Assembly: GCA_030637515.1 (NCBI GenBank)
Contig: DAOWGM010000061.1
Location: 1 to 50,827, forward strand
DNA length: 50,827 nucleotides
Source: Bacteroidales bacterium
GTDB taxonomy: Bacteria; Bacteroidota; Bacteroidia; Bacteroidales; UBA12077
Direction: 5' to 3'
Below are positions 25,135 to 33,165 of the stretch, one piece after another; positions within the stretch are counted from its first letter, which is position 1, and each line of letters starts with the position of its first letter. The translations under genes were made by a program, and so were the position numbers. The notes below the pieces were generated by a model. It ran no database searches. It was not told the DNA's origin and was given only the letters and a program-made list of their open reading frames with translations.

Positions 25135-26745
25135 ATGAAAAAGGTTCCTCTAATTTTAATATGTGCTTTATCTACCTTAAACATTTTTGCTCAACAGCAA
25201 ACAATTGATTCAACGGAAAATTCTATAAACCATAACTGGTATAATAAATCATTAAGCATCGATTCTATTTATGGCGTCGAAGTAGAAAAAGCATATGATC
25301 AACTTCTTAAAGGCAAAACTCCAACTACTGTTATTGTTGCCGTAATTGATGGTGGAATTGATATTAACCATGAAGATTTAAAAAACAACATCTGGATAAA
25401 CAAGAATGAGATTCCTAACAATGGAATTGATGATGACAACAATGGTTATATCGATGATATTCATGGTTGGAATTTTTTGGGAAACTCAAAAGGTGAAAAT
25501 ATTATGTATGAGAACCTTGAAGTAACCAGGATTTATAGAAAATTTAAAGACAAGTTTGAAAATGTTGATTCAAAAAGTATTTCAGACGAAGATCAAGAAC
25601 ATTACGATCTTTATAAAAAAGCAAAGAGCATTTATACTAAGAATAAAAAAGAAGCACAAACAAGCCAAAAACAAATTAAAGCGTTAGAAAATAATTATAA
25701 AGAAGCTATAGTTAAACTGGAATGGTATCTAGATACAAATGTTATAACATCGGCTGCGTTAAACAAGATAAAATCAGATGATAAAGTATTAATGAAACAT
25801 GTAAACTTTCTTAAATACATGCATCATAATAAATTTACTACTGAAGATCTTAAAGAGATAAAGGATTATACTTCAATTGAAATAAATTATCATTATAACT
25901 TAGATTTTAAACCAAGAGAAATAATTGGCGATGATCCAGAAGATATAATTATGCCATATGGTAATAATAATGTTTATGGTCCAGAGGCAGATCATGGTAC
26001 TTTTGTAGCAGGAATAATTGCTGCAGAAAGAAATAATAATATTGGAATAAATGGTATAGCAACAGATGCTAAAATTATGGCATTAAAAGTCGTTCCTGAC
26101 GGCGACGAACGCGACAAGGATGTTGCTAAAGCAATTCGTTATGCTGCTGATAATGGAGCACGTATAATTAATATGAGTTTTGGAAAAGAGTTATCGCCAC
26201 AAAAGCATCTTGTTGACGAAGCCGTTCTTTATGCTGAAAAAAAAGGTATTTTAATTATTCATGCAGCAGGAAATGAAGGAAACAATATTGATAAAATAAA
26301 ACAGTATCCAACTAAAAATATTAGAGAAGATTATCAAGCATCGAATTGGATAACTGTTGGCGCATCTTCAATGTATAAAGATCTTGATTTTGCTGCAGAT
26401 TTTTCCAACTATGGAAAAGATATGGTTGATATTTTTGCTCCCGGAGTTAATATAAAGTCATTAGCTCCTGAAAACACTTACAATTCTGAAGATGGAACCA
26501 GTTTTTCAGCACCTGTAGTTTCTGGTGTGGCAGCTTTAGTTTTATCTTATTATCCTGAACTAACATATTTAGAACTTAAAAATATAATTCTTAATTCAGC
26601 AGCTAAATATCCTAAAACAAAAGTTTATAAGCCTGGCGATTATTCCAAAAAAAGGAAAAAAACCAAGTTTGAAAAATTATCTGTTACATCAGGGCTTGTT
26701 AATGCATACAATGCTTTAAAGATGGCAGACCAAATGAGTAAATAA
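25135..26745 (+). CDS. Exported subtilisin-like serine protease (S8)
   Basis: A 536-aa S8 protease with a signal peptide (residues 1-19, ending LNIFA-QQ). The triad is Asp72 in VIDGGIDINHEDL, His287 in DHGTFVAGI, and Ser456 in GTSFSAPVVSGVA. The Asp-to-His spacing is about 215 residues, far longer than in subtilisin, because of an insertion holding a Ca-binding-like segment (NGIDDDNNGYIDDIHGWNF) and a charged helical stretch (about residues 120-270). There is no C-terminal sorting domain. It probably works in the periplasm or is secreted. A TetR gene starts 24 bases downstream and may be cotranscribed. Confidence 0.92.
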   Translation: MKKVPLILICALSTLNIFAQQQTIDSTENSINHNWYNKSLSIDSIYGVEVEKAYDQLLKGKTPTTVIVAVIDGGIDINHEDLKNNIWINKNEIPNNGIDDDNNGYIDDIHGWNFLGNSKGENIMYENLEVTRIYRKFKDKFENVDSKSISDEDQEHYDLYKKAKSIYTKNKKEAQTSQKQIKALENNYKEAIVKLEWYLDTNVITSAALNKIKSDDKVLMKHVNFLKYMHHNKFTTEDLKEIKDYTSIEINYHYNLDFKPREIIGDDPEDIIMPYGNNNVYGPEADHGTFVAGIIAAERNNNIGINGIATDAKIMALKVVPDGDERDKDVAKAIRYAADNGARIINMSFGKELSPQKHLVDEAVLYAEKKGILIIHAAGNEGNNIDKIKQYPTKNIREDYQASNWITVGASSMYKDLDFAADFSNYGKDMVDIFAPGVNIKSLAPENTYNSEDGTSFSAPVVSGVAALVLSYYPELTYLELKNIILNSAAKYPKTKVYKPGDYSKKRKKTKFEKLSVTSGLVNAYNALKMADQMSK

Positions 26746-26765
26746 TTTTATATTTCTATAAAATT
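26744..26765 (+). promoter_or_regulatory. AT-rich inverted repeat just before the TetR gene
   Basis: AATTTTATA (26744-26752) and TATAAAATT (26757-26765) form 9-bp perfect arms with a 4-base gap, ending 5 bases before the TetR ATG. It may be a TetR operator, but in such AT-rich DNA it could occur by chance. Confidence 0.3.
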
Positions 26766-26769
26766 TAAA

Positions 26770-27333
26770 ATGATGAGCAAAAGAGATTTAATATTACAAA
26801 CAACTCTTGAATTAATAACAGAATTAGGGTTTCACGCTACACCAATGTCTCTTATAATTAAAAAGTCAGATGTAGCATCTGGAACAATTTATCACTATTT
26901 TAAAAGTAAAGAAGAACTCATTGATACTTTATATTCTGAATTAAAAGAGGAAATGGGCAAAGCGATTATTAATAATATTGATCAAGACATTAATTATAAA
27001 GAAAAGTTCTTTTTGATATGGAAGAACCTATTTTCGTTTTTCACCGATAATCCAAAAAAGTTTGAGTTTTTAGAAGATTATGCAAATTCGCCTCTAATAA
27101 GAAAAGAAATTAAAGAAATTAACCAAAGACATTATGAGCCTGCTAAGAATTTTATTGAATCAGGTATCAAGTTAGGTATTTTACGAGATTTGCCTGTTCA
27201 TTTAATTATGAATTTATTTTTTGGGAATGTTGCAACTCTTTTTAGAATGATTTCATTAGGAGAAATTGAGCTCACGAATGAGCTGTTTGAAAATACAATT
27301 CAATCAAGTTGGGATAGTGTAAAAATTAATTAA
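26770..27333 (+). CDS. TetR/AcrR-family transcriptional regulator
   Basis: A 187-aa regulator. The N-terminal helix-turn-helix (about residues 5-50) has ILQTTLELITELGFHATPMSLIIKKSDVASGTIYHYFKSKEELID, the standard TetR pattern. The C-terminal ligand-binding half is all helical and unassigned. It begins 24 bases after the protease gene; an inverted repeat lies in that gap. The target may be itself or an efflux/envelope gene; no adjacent efflux gene exists. Ligand unknown. Downstream lies a MITE-like element. Confidence 0.9.
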   Translation: MMSKRDLILQTTLELITELGFHATPMSLIIKKSDVASGTIYHYFKSKEELIDTLYSELKEEMGKAIINNIDQDINYKEKFFLIWKNLFSFFTDNPKKFEFLEDYANSPLIRKEIKEINQRHYEPAKNFIESGIKLGILRDLPVHLIMNLFFGNVATLFRMISLGEIELTNELFENTIQSSWDSVKIN

Positions 27334-27337
27334 AATA

Positions 27338-27475
27338 AAATGAGGCTGTCCAAAAAGACCCAAGAGTCGTCATTCTGAGCAAAGTCGAAGAATCTATTCT
27401 TTTAGAAATGAGATATTTCGACAAGCTCAATATGACATTAATATATTAAAAGTTACTTTTTGGACAGTCTCATTT
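27338..27475. mobile_element. 138-bp MITE-like element with 20-bp terminal inverted repeats
   Basis: Left end AAATGAGGCTGTCCAAAAAG (27338-27357) and right end, read as its complement, AAATGAGACTGTCCAAAAAG (27456-27475) differ at one base. The interior holds a second, imperfect inverted pair: GTCATTCTGAGCAAAGTCGAAGA (from 27369) against the complement of TTTCGACAAGCTCAATATGAC (ending at 27436). No transposase is encoded. GGCTGTCC-type ends resemble those of insertion sequences in Bacteroidota (recollection). No clear target duplication is visible. It also occupies the gap between two convergent genes, where its hairpin could act as a terminator. Confidence 0.7.
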
Positions 27476-27499
27476 GTGAATTGTAGAATAACACAATAA

Positions 27500-28579
27500 T
27501 TATATTTTATTCTTCCGTCTAAATATTAAAATAATAAGAACAAGTAAAATCAATCCTCCTGATATCCAGAATGCCCATATATTAACAATACGTGATTGTA
27601 CAATCATTTCATAATCATCTGTAAAATATTTAATCCAACCAACCTTCCACTCTACTTCATTGTTTTCAGAGATTTTCGCACTATTAGTTTCTATAATTAG
27701 TCCAGGCATTTGTACAGAATTAATATAATCTTCATTTATAAAAATATCTTCCCATAAACTATACTTCTCATTAAATTCGATAAAAGCATCTTGCTTTTCT
27801 AATTTCAGGTAAGATATACTATCAATATTAAATACTCTTTTTACAGCTACAAATACATCATCATCGTTTTCAAATAAATTAAACTGTGTGTCCATTAAAT
27901 TAATAATACTATCTCTTTTATTAGAAAAATTTGATTTAGTTAGCGTGAAATCTTCAATATTTTTTATTGACTCCTCAATTGCATCAAAACAAGAATACAT
28001 TATTGTAAATTCAATCCACTTGTAAAAACCATCTTCAGCTTCTTTATCAAACTGTTTAGCAGCTATAGTATCAAAATTTTCTTTTAAGTACTTTTCTTGT
28101 TCAGCTTCAGAAAGCATAGCATAGCTATATTGAGTAGAATCCAAATAAGTTGTTAAAGATGGTTGATTAAAAAGCTTGTTATACGTTTCCTTATAATCAA
28201 GAAATGTATAAAACCATCTGAATCGTTTTTGCAAAGAAACTGTTCTATCAACACTTCTATACTTGCCAGTATCATTAGCGTACAATAAGTTCATTTTATC
28301 AACACTTTCAAATAATCTTGATGCTTTATTTATAAAAATAGTATCTCCATTTTCGGTTGTATCTGATTGAATATGCAAGTTCCAGCTTGAATCTATTGGA
28401 ATTGGATGATCACGGTCAAAAAAGTCAATATCAACGGAATCTTCAAAAGAGACAGTAAGTGTTCTTAGACAAGAACCATCAGCGTAGATAATAGTATCTA
28501 TTCTATAATTCTGTCCGCAACCAGCTAAAAATAAAACAACTGATATGATAAATGCTTTTATAAATCTATGTGTTTTCAT
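27500..28579 (-). CDS. Lipoprotein with C-terminal membrane helix, third gene of the sigma-factor operon
   Basis: A 359-aa protein with a lipoprotein signal (LFLAGC, lipidated Cys21) and a C-terminal transmembrane helix (FWISGGLILLVLIILIF) followed by RRKNK. The extracytoplasmic middle has mixed strand/helix segments (IIYADGSCLRTLTVSFEDSV near the start) and no recognisable domain. It starts 10 bases after the anti-sigma stop and so belongs to the same operon as the ECF sigma factor. By position it may be a sensor or target protein of the sigma system. Double anchoring (lipid plus C-terminal helix) is unusual. Confidence 0.7.
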   Translation of the reverse strand: MKTHRFIKAFIISVVLFLAGCGQNYRIDTIIYADGSCLRTLTVSFEDSVDIDFFDRDHPIPIDSSWNLHIQSDTTENGDTIFINKASRLFESVDKMNLLYANDTGKYRSVDRTVSLQKRFRWFYTFLDYKETYNKLFNQPSLTTYLDSTQYSYAMLSEAEQEKYLKENFDTIAAKQFDKEAEDGFYKWIEFTIMYSCFDAIEESIKNIEDFTLTKSNFSNKRDSIINLMDTQFNLFENDDDVFVAVKRVFNIDSISYLKLEKQDAFIEFNEKYSLWEDIFINEDYINSVQMPGLIIETNSAKISENNEVEWKVGWIKYFTDDYEMIVQSRIVNIWAFWISGGLILLVLIILIFRRKNKI

Positions 28580-28589
28580 GTTGTTAGTT

Positions 28590-29276
28590 TTAAAGATTAG
28601 TAGAAGAATTTCTTTCTAAGTCGTCTTCTTTTAATAAGAGTTTTAGTTTTTGGATATCCTTTTTTGACAACTTCTTTTCAAGATTGTCAATATTATCGTT
28701 TAATAATTCCAACAATTCTTCATGATCTGTCTTTAGATCTTTATATGACTCTAAAAAGCGATCAAGCGATCTTTTATCTAATACAATTTGCTCTTCCTCA
28801 ATTCCTGATACAAATTCCTTTAACACCTTATTATTCATTATTAAAGGCGTTGTTTTAAGTTCAACTGATTCATCAGACTTAAGAGCAATCTTCTTCTCCA
28901 TCTGATTTAATTTATTCATGATAGAAAGTTGCTGGTATGAGAATAGACCAATTAAGCCAATTACAATACTATAGGCTATAAGCTTTAATTTATTTAAGAA
29001 CAGCATTTCAAACATTACCTTCAATGAAAAAGTGTATCTACTTGATTGTTCTTGTTCTTTAATTGATTGTATAATATTAGATGTCAGAACCTGAGGATAT
29101 GTTAATTCCGGTTCAACCATCTTAATCTTTTGAATTAAAGTATCTGCACTTTCAAAACTCGCCATTAATTCTTTACAAGAATCACAAGTATTTAAATGCT
29201 CTTTTAATACTTTCTTCTCAGTTTCACTTAACTCATCATTAAGATGAATTAGCTTTTTAATATTATCGCACTTCAT
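28590..29276 (-). CDS. Zinc-finger anti-sigma factor, membrane-bound
   Basis: A 228-aa protein with an N-terminal ZAS domain: Cys3, and His27-x3-Cys31-x2-Cys34 in KEHLNTCDSCKEL. A single membrane helix (IAYSIVIGLIGLFSYQQL) follows near residue 110. The extracytoplasmic C-terminal part is a Lys/Glu/Asp-rich helical segment, with DDNIDNLEKKLSKKDIQKLKLLLKEDDL at the end. The start is ATG 29276, which overlaps the sigma gene by 14 bases; the longer frame from 29318 lies inside the sigma gene. The cytoplasmic domain should bind and hold the sigma factor until an envelope signal releases it. Confidence 0.88.
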   Translation of the reverse strand: MKCDNIKKLIHLNDELSETEKKVLKEHLNTCDSCKELMASFESADTLIQKIKMVEPELTYPQVLTSNIIQSIKEQEQSSRYTFSLKVMFEMLFLNKLKLIAYSIVIGLIGLFSYQQLSIMNKLNQMEKKIALKSDESVELKTTPLIMNNKVLKEFVSGIEEEQIVLDKRSLDRFLESYKDLKTDHEELLELLNDNIDNLEKKLSKKDIQKLKLLLKEDDLERNSSTNL

Positions 29277-29850
29277 GTTGTAAAATTTTAATATTGTCAA
29301 TTTTTTTAAGTTTCTCACGAATACTCAATCGTGCATAATAGAGATTACTTTTTACTGTTCCTTTTGACATTGATGTTATATCTGATATTTCATCCATTTC
29401 TGCACCTTGCAAATCCCTTAGAACAAATACAGCTCTTTGTTTGGGAGTTAAATCATCTGCTAAAGATGCAATAATTGAAGCAAGATCTTTATTTACAAAA
29501 TCTGTTTCAGGGTTTGCTCCTAATAATTTATCATATAACACCTTAACAAACTCTGTATCAGTCGACATACACCCTCTTCGTTTATTAGCTTTTAATTTGT
29601 CTAAAGACAGATTAAAAACAATTTTATATAGCCACGTAGTAAATTTGGTCTTTATATCGAATTTACTAATGTGCTGCCATACGCGAATAAAACTTTCCTG
29701 AACAATATCTTTAGCATCTTCCTCATTGCAAACGAGTTTAAAAGACAATGAAAATGCATATGACTGATAATGTTCAACAAGCTTTTTAAAAGCCTTATGA
29801 TCTTTGTTTTTTGAAAGTTCAATTATTCTTAACAATTCTTCCTTGTTCAT
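29263..29850 (-). CDS. ECF RNA polymerase sigma factor
   Basis: A 195-aa sigma-70 family, extracytoplasmic-function type. Region 2 spans about residues 20-90 (FKLVCNEEDAKDIVQESFIRVWQHISKFD, ending KFTTWLYKIVFNLSLDKLK) and region 4 about 125-180 (LTPKQRAVFVLRDLQGAEMDEISDITSMSKGTVKSNLYYARLSIREKL). The stop overlaps the anti-sigma start by 14 bases, coupling their translation. Together with the anti-sigma factor and a lipoprotein it forms a three-gene envelope-response operon. The promoters it recognises cannot be told from the window. Confidence 0.94.
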   Translation of the reverse strand: MNKEELLRIIELSKNKDHKAFKKLVEHYQSYAFSLSFKLVCNEEDAKDIVQESFIRVWQHISKFDIKTKFTTWLYKIVFNLSLDKLKANKRRGCMSTDTEFVKVLYDKLLGANPETDFVNKDLASIIASLADDLTPKQRAVFVLRDLQGAEMDEISDITSMSKGTVKSNLYYARLSIREKLKKIDNIKILQHEVR

Positions 29851-29936
29851 AAGAATGTTTTGATGTTTAATACTGTAACGACAAAATGCTTAAATGGTCA
29901 AATTAAATCCATTCTTTTGTTCATGAATTTATTAAA

Positions 29937-29967
29937 AAACCCCATCTTTATAGTAAAGATAGGGTTT
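29937..29967 (-). terminator. Intrinsic terminator downstream of rubredoxin
   Basis: AAACCC-C-ATCTTTA (29937-29950) pairs with TAAAGAT-A-GGGTTT (29954-29967), 13 bp with one mismatch and a 3-base loop. Leftward it runs into TTTTTTAAT. It ends the rubredoxin transcript 30 bases after the stop codon. Confidence 0.75.
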
Positions 29968-29996
29968 ATAATTTATTCTAAAATGTGCTTAGAGGC

Positions 29997-30152
29997 TTAA
30001 ATAGGTTCGTAATCCTTTTTAGTCACAAAACAAATTGGACATTTCCAATCATCAGGAATGTCTTCAAAAGAAGTTCCTGGTGCTATTCCTCCATCAGGAT
30101 CTCCAATCTCAGGATCGTAAATATGACCACATATTTTACATTTATATTTCAC
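29997..30152 (-). CDS. Rubredoxin
   Basis: A 51-residue rubredoxin: Cys5-x2-Cys8 in [19 protein letters not shown], the typical [17 protein letters not shown] segment, and Cys38-x2-Cys41 in [12 protein letters not shown]. The four cysteines hold one Fe, giving a cytoplasmic one-electron carrier. The residue after the last cysteine is Phe where most rubredoxins have Gly (CPxCG). No ATG is in frame after the upstream stop, so GTG at 30152 is the start; the four Cys positions fit it. It is the natural electron donor for the flavodiiron protein at 5506-6699, though the two genes are not linked. A terminator follows. Confidence 0.93.
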   Translation of the reverse strand: MKYKCKICGHIYDPEIGDPDGGIAPGTSFEDIPDDWKCPICFVTKKDYEPI

Positions 30153-30226
30153 ACTGTCTGGTTTTATGTACGTTTATATATATAGCAATATACAAATCAT
30201 ACATGATCAATCAAAAAAATACTTGA

Positions 30227-31396
30227 TTATTCACTTAAACTATCTTGAGATAATTTTTCTCTATATATTTTAAAAGTTTCAAAATATGAATTTAGTTTTT
30301 CTTTCTCAAAAAGGATATCAGTATTAGTCTTATTAATATTTTTTCTCAATTGAATTATACTATTCCCCATGACTTCTATTGGTTTCTCAATTTTATTTAG
30401 TTCCTCAATGGATAAATATAATAATCTTTCAATATCTTCAATCATTCTATAAATTTCTATATCGCCTCTATATGGTAAATATTGATTGTTTCTATAAGTA
30501 ATATATTCATTAAACTTATATATACCCTCATTAAAATAACTAATAGCAATATTATATTTTTCTTCAACTACTATTTTGTATTCATAGGAAATGTTAAATT
30601 TTAAATGATACAGATTGTCATAATCAAGATAATTATTAATTCCATTCAACTCAATTCTTGTTCTGGCAGATAAGATTCTTTCAATTTTTGACTGATTTTC
30701 ATATCGTTTTAATGAATCAATATAATTAAAATAAGGAGTTTCCCGTTCGACATTAATGATCTTTTTGCTAAACTCTTTTTTTGTATATGGATATTCCAGA
30801 AACTGCCACAGCGGGTCAAATGGAATATGAGTTTTTATAAATTGCGAAGGTTTAACTTTAAAATATTTATAATCTATTTTTTTAATAAACATTTCATCTT
30901 CTAAATAACCTGCACCCCAAGTTAGATCAAATAAGTACCAAACAGAATCAATTAAAGAAGCATTCCATGAGTGGGGATTTTGAATAACATTTTCCTTCCT
31001 TTTAGTATAACCTTTAATTACATATGTTTTTATACCAAGTTTATTTGCTAAATCTGAAAATAGTACTGAATATTCCTGACATATAGCATTTCTTGATTTT
31101 AATATATTATCAATTTCTATTTGAGAATATTGAATATCGCTAAATTCATACTTATTTTCAATATCATATAAAATATTCTCTGTTATCCAGTAGTAAGTAG
31201 CACAAGCTTTATCACCCTGATTCCTAAAATTCGAATCTATATAATTTGTAATACTAAATGTTGAGAATGTTGATGAATCAGGAATCAGTTGCATAATTTG
31301 TTTAACCTCTCTTGGGTTCATACTTGTCTGAGACATTACTCCACAATTAAATCCTAATAAAATAAAAAATACAAATGATACTTTCAGCTTATACAT
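30227..31396 (-). CDS. Exported transglutaminase-like cysteine peptidase-fold protein
   Basis: A 389-aa exported protein with signal peptide (residues 1-22, ending GVMS-QT) and a transglutaminase-like domain (about 55-165). The triad is Cys106 in NAICQEYS, His142 in NPHSWNAS and Asp157 in FDLTWGAGYL, in the kyphoscoliosis-peptidase arrangement. The following half (about 170-380) is helical and charged, not assigned. Such domains hydrolyse or crosslink peptide bonds; here the substrate, perhaps a cell-surface protein, is unknown. It is monocistronic, between the citrate lyase genes and rubredoxin. Confidence 0.85.
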   Translation of the reverse strand: MYKLKVSFVFFILLGFNCGVMSQTSMNPREVKQIMQLIPDSSTFSTFSITNYIDSNFRNQGDKACATYYWITENILYDIENKYEFSDIQYSQIEIDNILKSRNAICQEYSVLFSDLANKLGIKTYVIKGYTKRKENVIQNPHSWNASLIDSVWYLFDLTWGAGYLEDEMFIKKIDYKYFKVKPSQFIKTHIPFDPLWQFLEYPYTKKEFSKKIINVERETPYFNYIDSLKRYENQSKIERILSARTRIELNGINNYLDYDNLYHLKFNISYEYKIVVEEKYNIAISYFNEGIYKFNEYITYRNNQYLPYRGDIEIYRMIEDIERLLYLSIEELNKIEKPIEVMGNSIIQLRKNINKTNTDILFEKEKLNSYFETFKIYREKLSQDSLSE

Positions 31397-31509
31397 TCTC
31401 GGAAATTTCAGGTTAATAGTTTAGGTAATTTAAACATAAAAACGTAATATCTCTTTAAATCAATATAGAATAACAAAGGTTTTCACATATTTTAACATTT
31501 AAACAAAAA

Positions 31510-31545
31510 AAATACAAAGATGAAAAACTTATCACCTTTGTATTT
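31510..31545 (-). terminator. Intrinsic terminator of the citrate lyase operon
   Basis: AAATACAAAG (31510-31519) pairs with CTTTGTATTT (31536-31545), 10 bp, and leftward enters a run of T. It lies 23 bases after the citF stop codon. Confidence 0.75.
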
Positions 31546-31567
31546 AAATTTATAGAATTCTGTTTAA

Positions 31568-33133
31568 TTAAGATTTAACTTTCTTTACAGAATCAATAAT
31601 TGTTCCATCAACCCATTTAATAACAGCAATCAATTCATCTTCGAATTCAGGCTTTGCAGGTTTACCACAAATCTTTTCTGCTTCCTCTTTCAGCTCTTGA
31701 ATTGTTTTAATTGGTAAATTAGAACCTTTTAATGCTTCCATTAAATCCTTTCTTTTAGGATTTATGGCAATTCCACGTTCTGTAACAATCACATCAATTA
31801 ATTCTCCTGGTCCACATAAAGTTGTTACTTCGTCCATAACAACTGGAATACGATCTCTAAATAATGGAATTGGTAAAATAACTGTTTTTGAGAATAAACA
31901 GTTTTGCCATCCTCCTATTCCGTGAAGTAAAAGTCCATCGGAATGAGTAACAACATTAGCATTGAAGTTAACATCAACTTCAGTTGCACCAAGAATAACC
32001 ACATCAACTAAACCGGCAAAATTACCTTTACCATGATAGTTATAACTTGTAAATGGACTTGTCCAAACATGATTTGGGTTCTCACCCATTGATTTTACTC
32101 CATCTAAATCAAAAGTTTGACCGTCAAGAATATATTCTATTAAGCCTTCGTTTAGCATATCAACTAAATACTTATTACTTCCACCTCTTGCAAAACGAGC
32201 TTTAATGTTTTTCTCGCGCATGATTTTAGCAAAATAATCACCAACAGCTAATGAAGTACCTCCAGCACCTGATTGAAATGAAAATCCATCTTTTATAATT
32301 CCAGCTTCTAAACAAAACTGAGCTGTCATTTCTGCTAATAATAAACGATCAGGACTTTTAGTAATTTGAGTTGTTCCTGAAATAATTTTCTCAGGGATTC
32401 CAACCTGCTCAATTTGAACAGTATAATCCACATAATTTCCTTGAATTTGCCAAGGACTACAAGGGAACGGAACCATATTATCAGTAACAACAATTACTTT
32501 ATCAGCATATTGAGAATCAGCTAACGCAAATCCTAATAAACCACTTGCTGATGGTCCGAACAAACCATTTGCATTACCAAATGAATCGGCACAAGCCGCA
32601 CCTATTATTGTAATATCAACCTTGACATCACCATCCTGAATAGCCTGATATCGTCCACCATGTGAACGTAAAACTCCAAGACCTTTCATTTTTCCATGAG
32701 AAGCAAACCGACCTAATGGCCCGTTCATGCTTCCTTCGATATGATGTATTGTTCCGTCTTCCAGATACTGAATTAAATGTTCATGACAAGGAAATGATGC
32801 TGACGGAACCCATCGCAGGTCTTTTACGCCTAACTCTTTTGCTATGTCAAATATTTGGTTGGCAAGCAAATCACCATTACGAAAATGATGATGAGTGGTT
32901 ATTGTCATTCCATCCTTTAAACCTGCTTTTACTAAAGCTTCTTTTAAAGATGCTACTTCTTTATTTCCATCCTCAGGAAAATCGGCACAAGATGAAATTT
33001 TAGGTCCAAACTTTCGTGCATCAGGTTTATATTTCCCTACTCCCTGATAAGCAATTTGTTTTTGCCCGTTTACTTCTGTAGGGACCATTCTTCCTACAGC
33101 ATTTTTTACAAGATTTGAATATTTTTGTCCCAT
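31568..33133 (-). CDS. citF: Citrate lyase alpha subunit (citrate:acyl-ACP transferase)
   Basis: A 521-aa CitF homologue. Citrate lyase alpha swaps the acetyl group on the acyl carrier for citrate, giving citryl-ACP and acetate. The N-terminus (NLVKNAVGRMVPTEVNG) and SGLKDGMTITTHHHFRNGD segment are typical, and the CoA-transferase-type motif QSGAGGTSLAVGDY is present. It starts 32 bases after the fused CitD-CitE gene and ends with a terminator, so the operon is just citDE-citF. The accessory genes for the phosphoribosyl-dephospho-CoA prosthetic group (citX, citG) and acetylation (citC) are not in this window and must lie elsewhere or be substituted. Confidence 0.95.
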   Translation of the reverse strand: MGQKYSNLVKNAVGRMVPTEVNGQKQIAYQGVGKYKPDARKFGPKISSCADFPEDGNKEVASLKEALVKAGLKDGMTITTHHHFRNGDLLANQIFDIAKELGVKDLRWVPSASFPCHEHLIQYLEDGTIHHIEGSMNGPLGRFASHGKMKGLGVLRSHGGRYQAIQDGDVKVDITIIGAACADSFGNANGLFGPSASGLLGFALADSQYADKVIVVTDNMVPFPCSPWQIQGNYVDYTVQIEQVGIPEKIISGTTQITKSPDRLLLAEMTAQFCLEAGIIKDGFSFQSGAGGTSLAVGDYFAKIMREKNIKARFARGGSNKYLVDMLNEGLIEYILDGQTFDLDGVKSMGENPNHVWTSPFTSYNYHGKGNFAGLVDVVILGATEVDVNFNANVVTHSDGLLLHGIGGWQNCLFSKTVILPIPLFRDRIPVVMDEVTTLCGPGELIDVIVTERGIAINPKRKDLMEALKGSNLPIKTIQELKEEAEKICGKPAKPEFEDELIAVIKWVDGTIIDSVKKVKS

Positions 33134-33165
33134 AATATTTATTTATTGGGGTTATTTATCTTTAA

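Noticed and set aside
27338..27475. Complete insertion sequence
   Set aside because: Only 138 bp between inverted repeats and no transposase.
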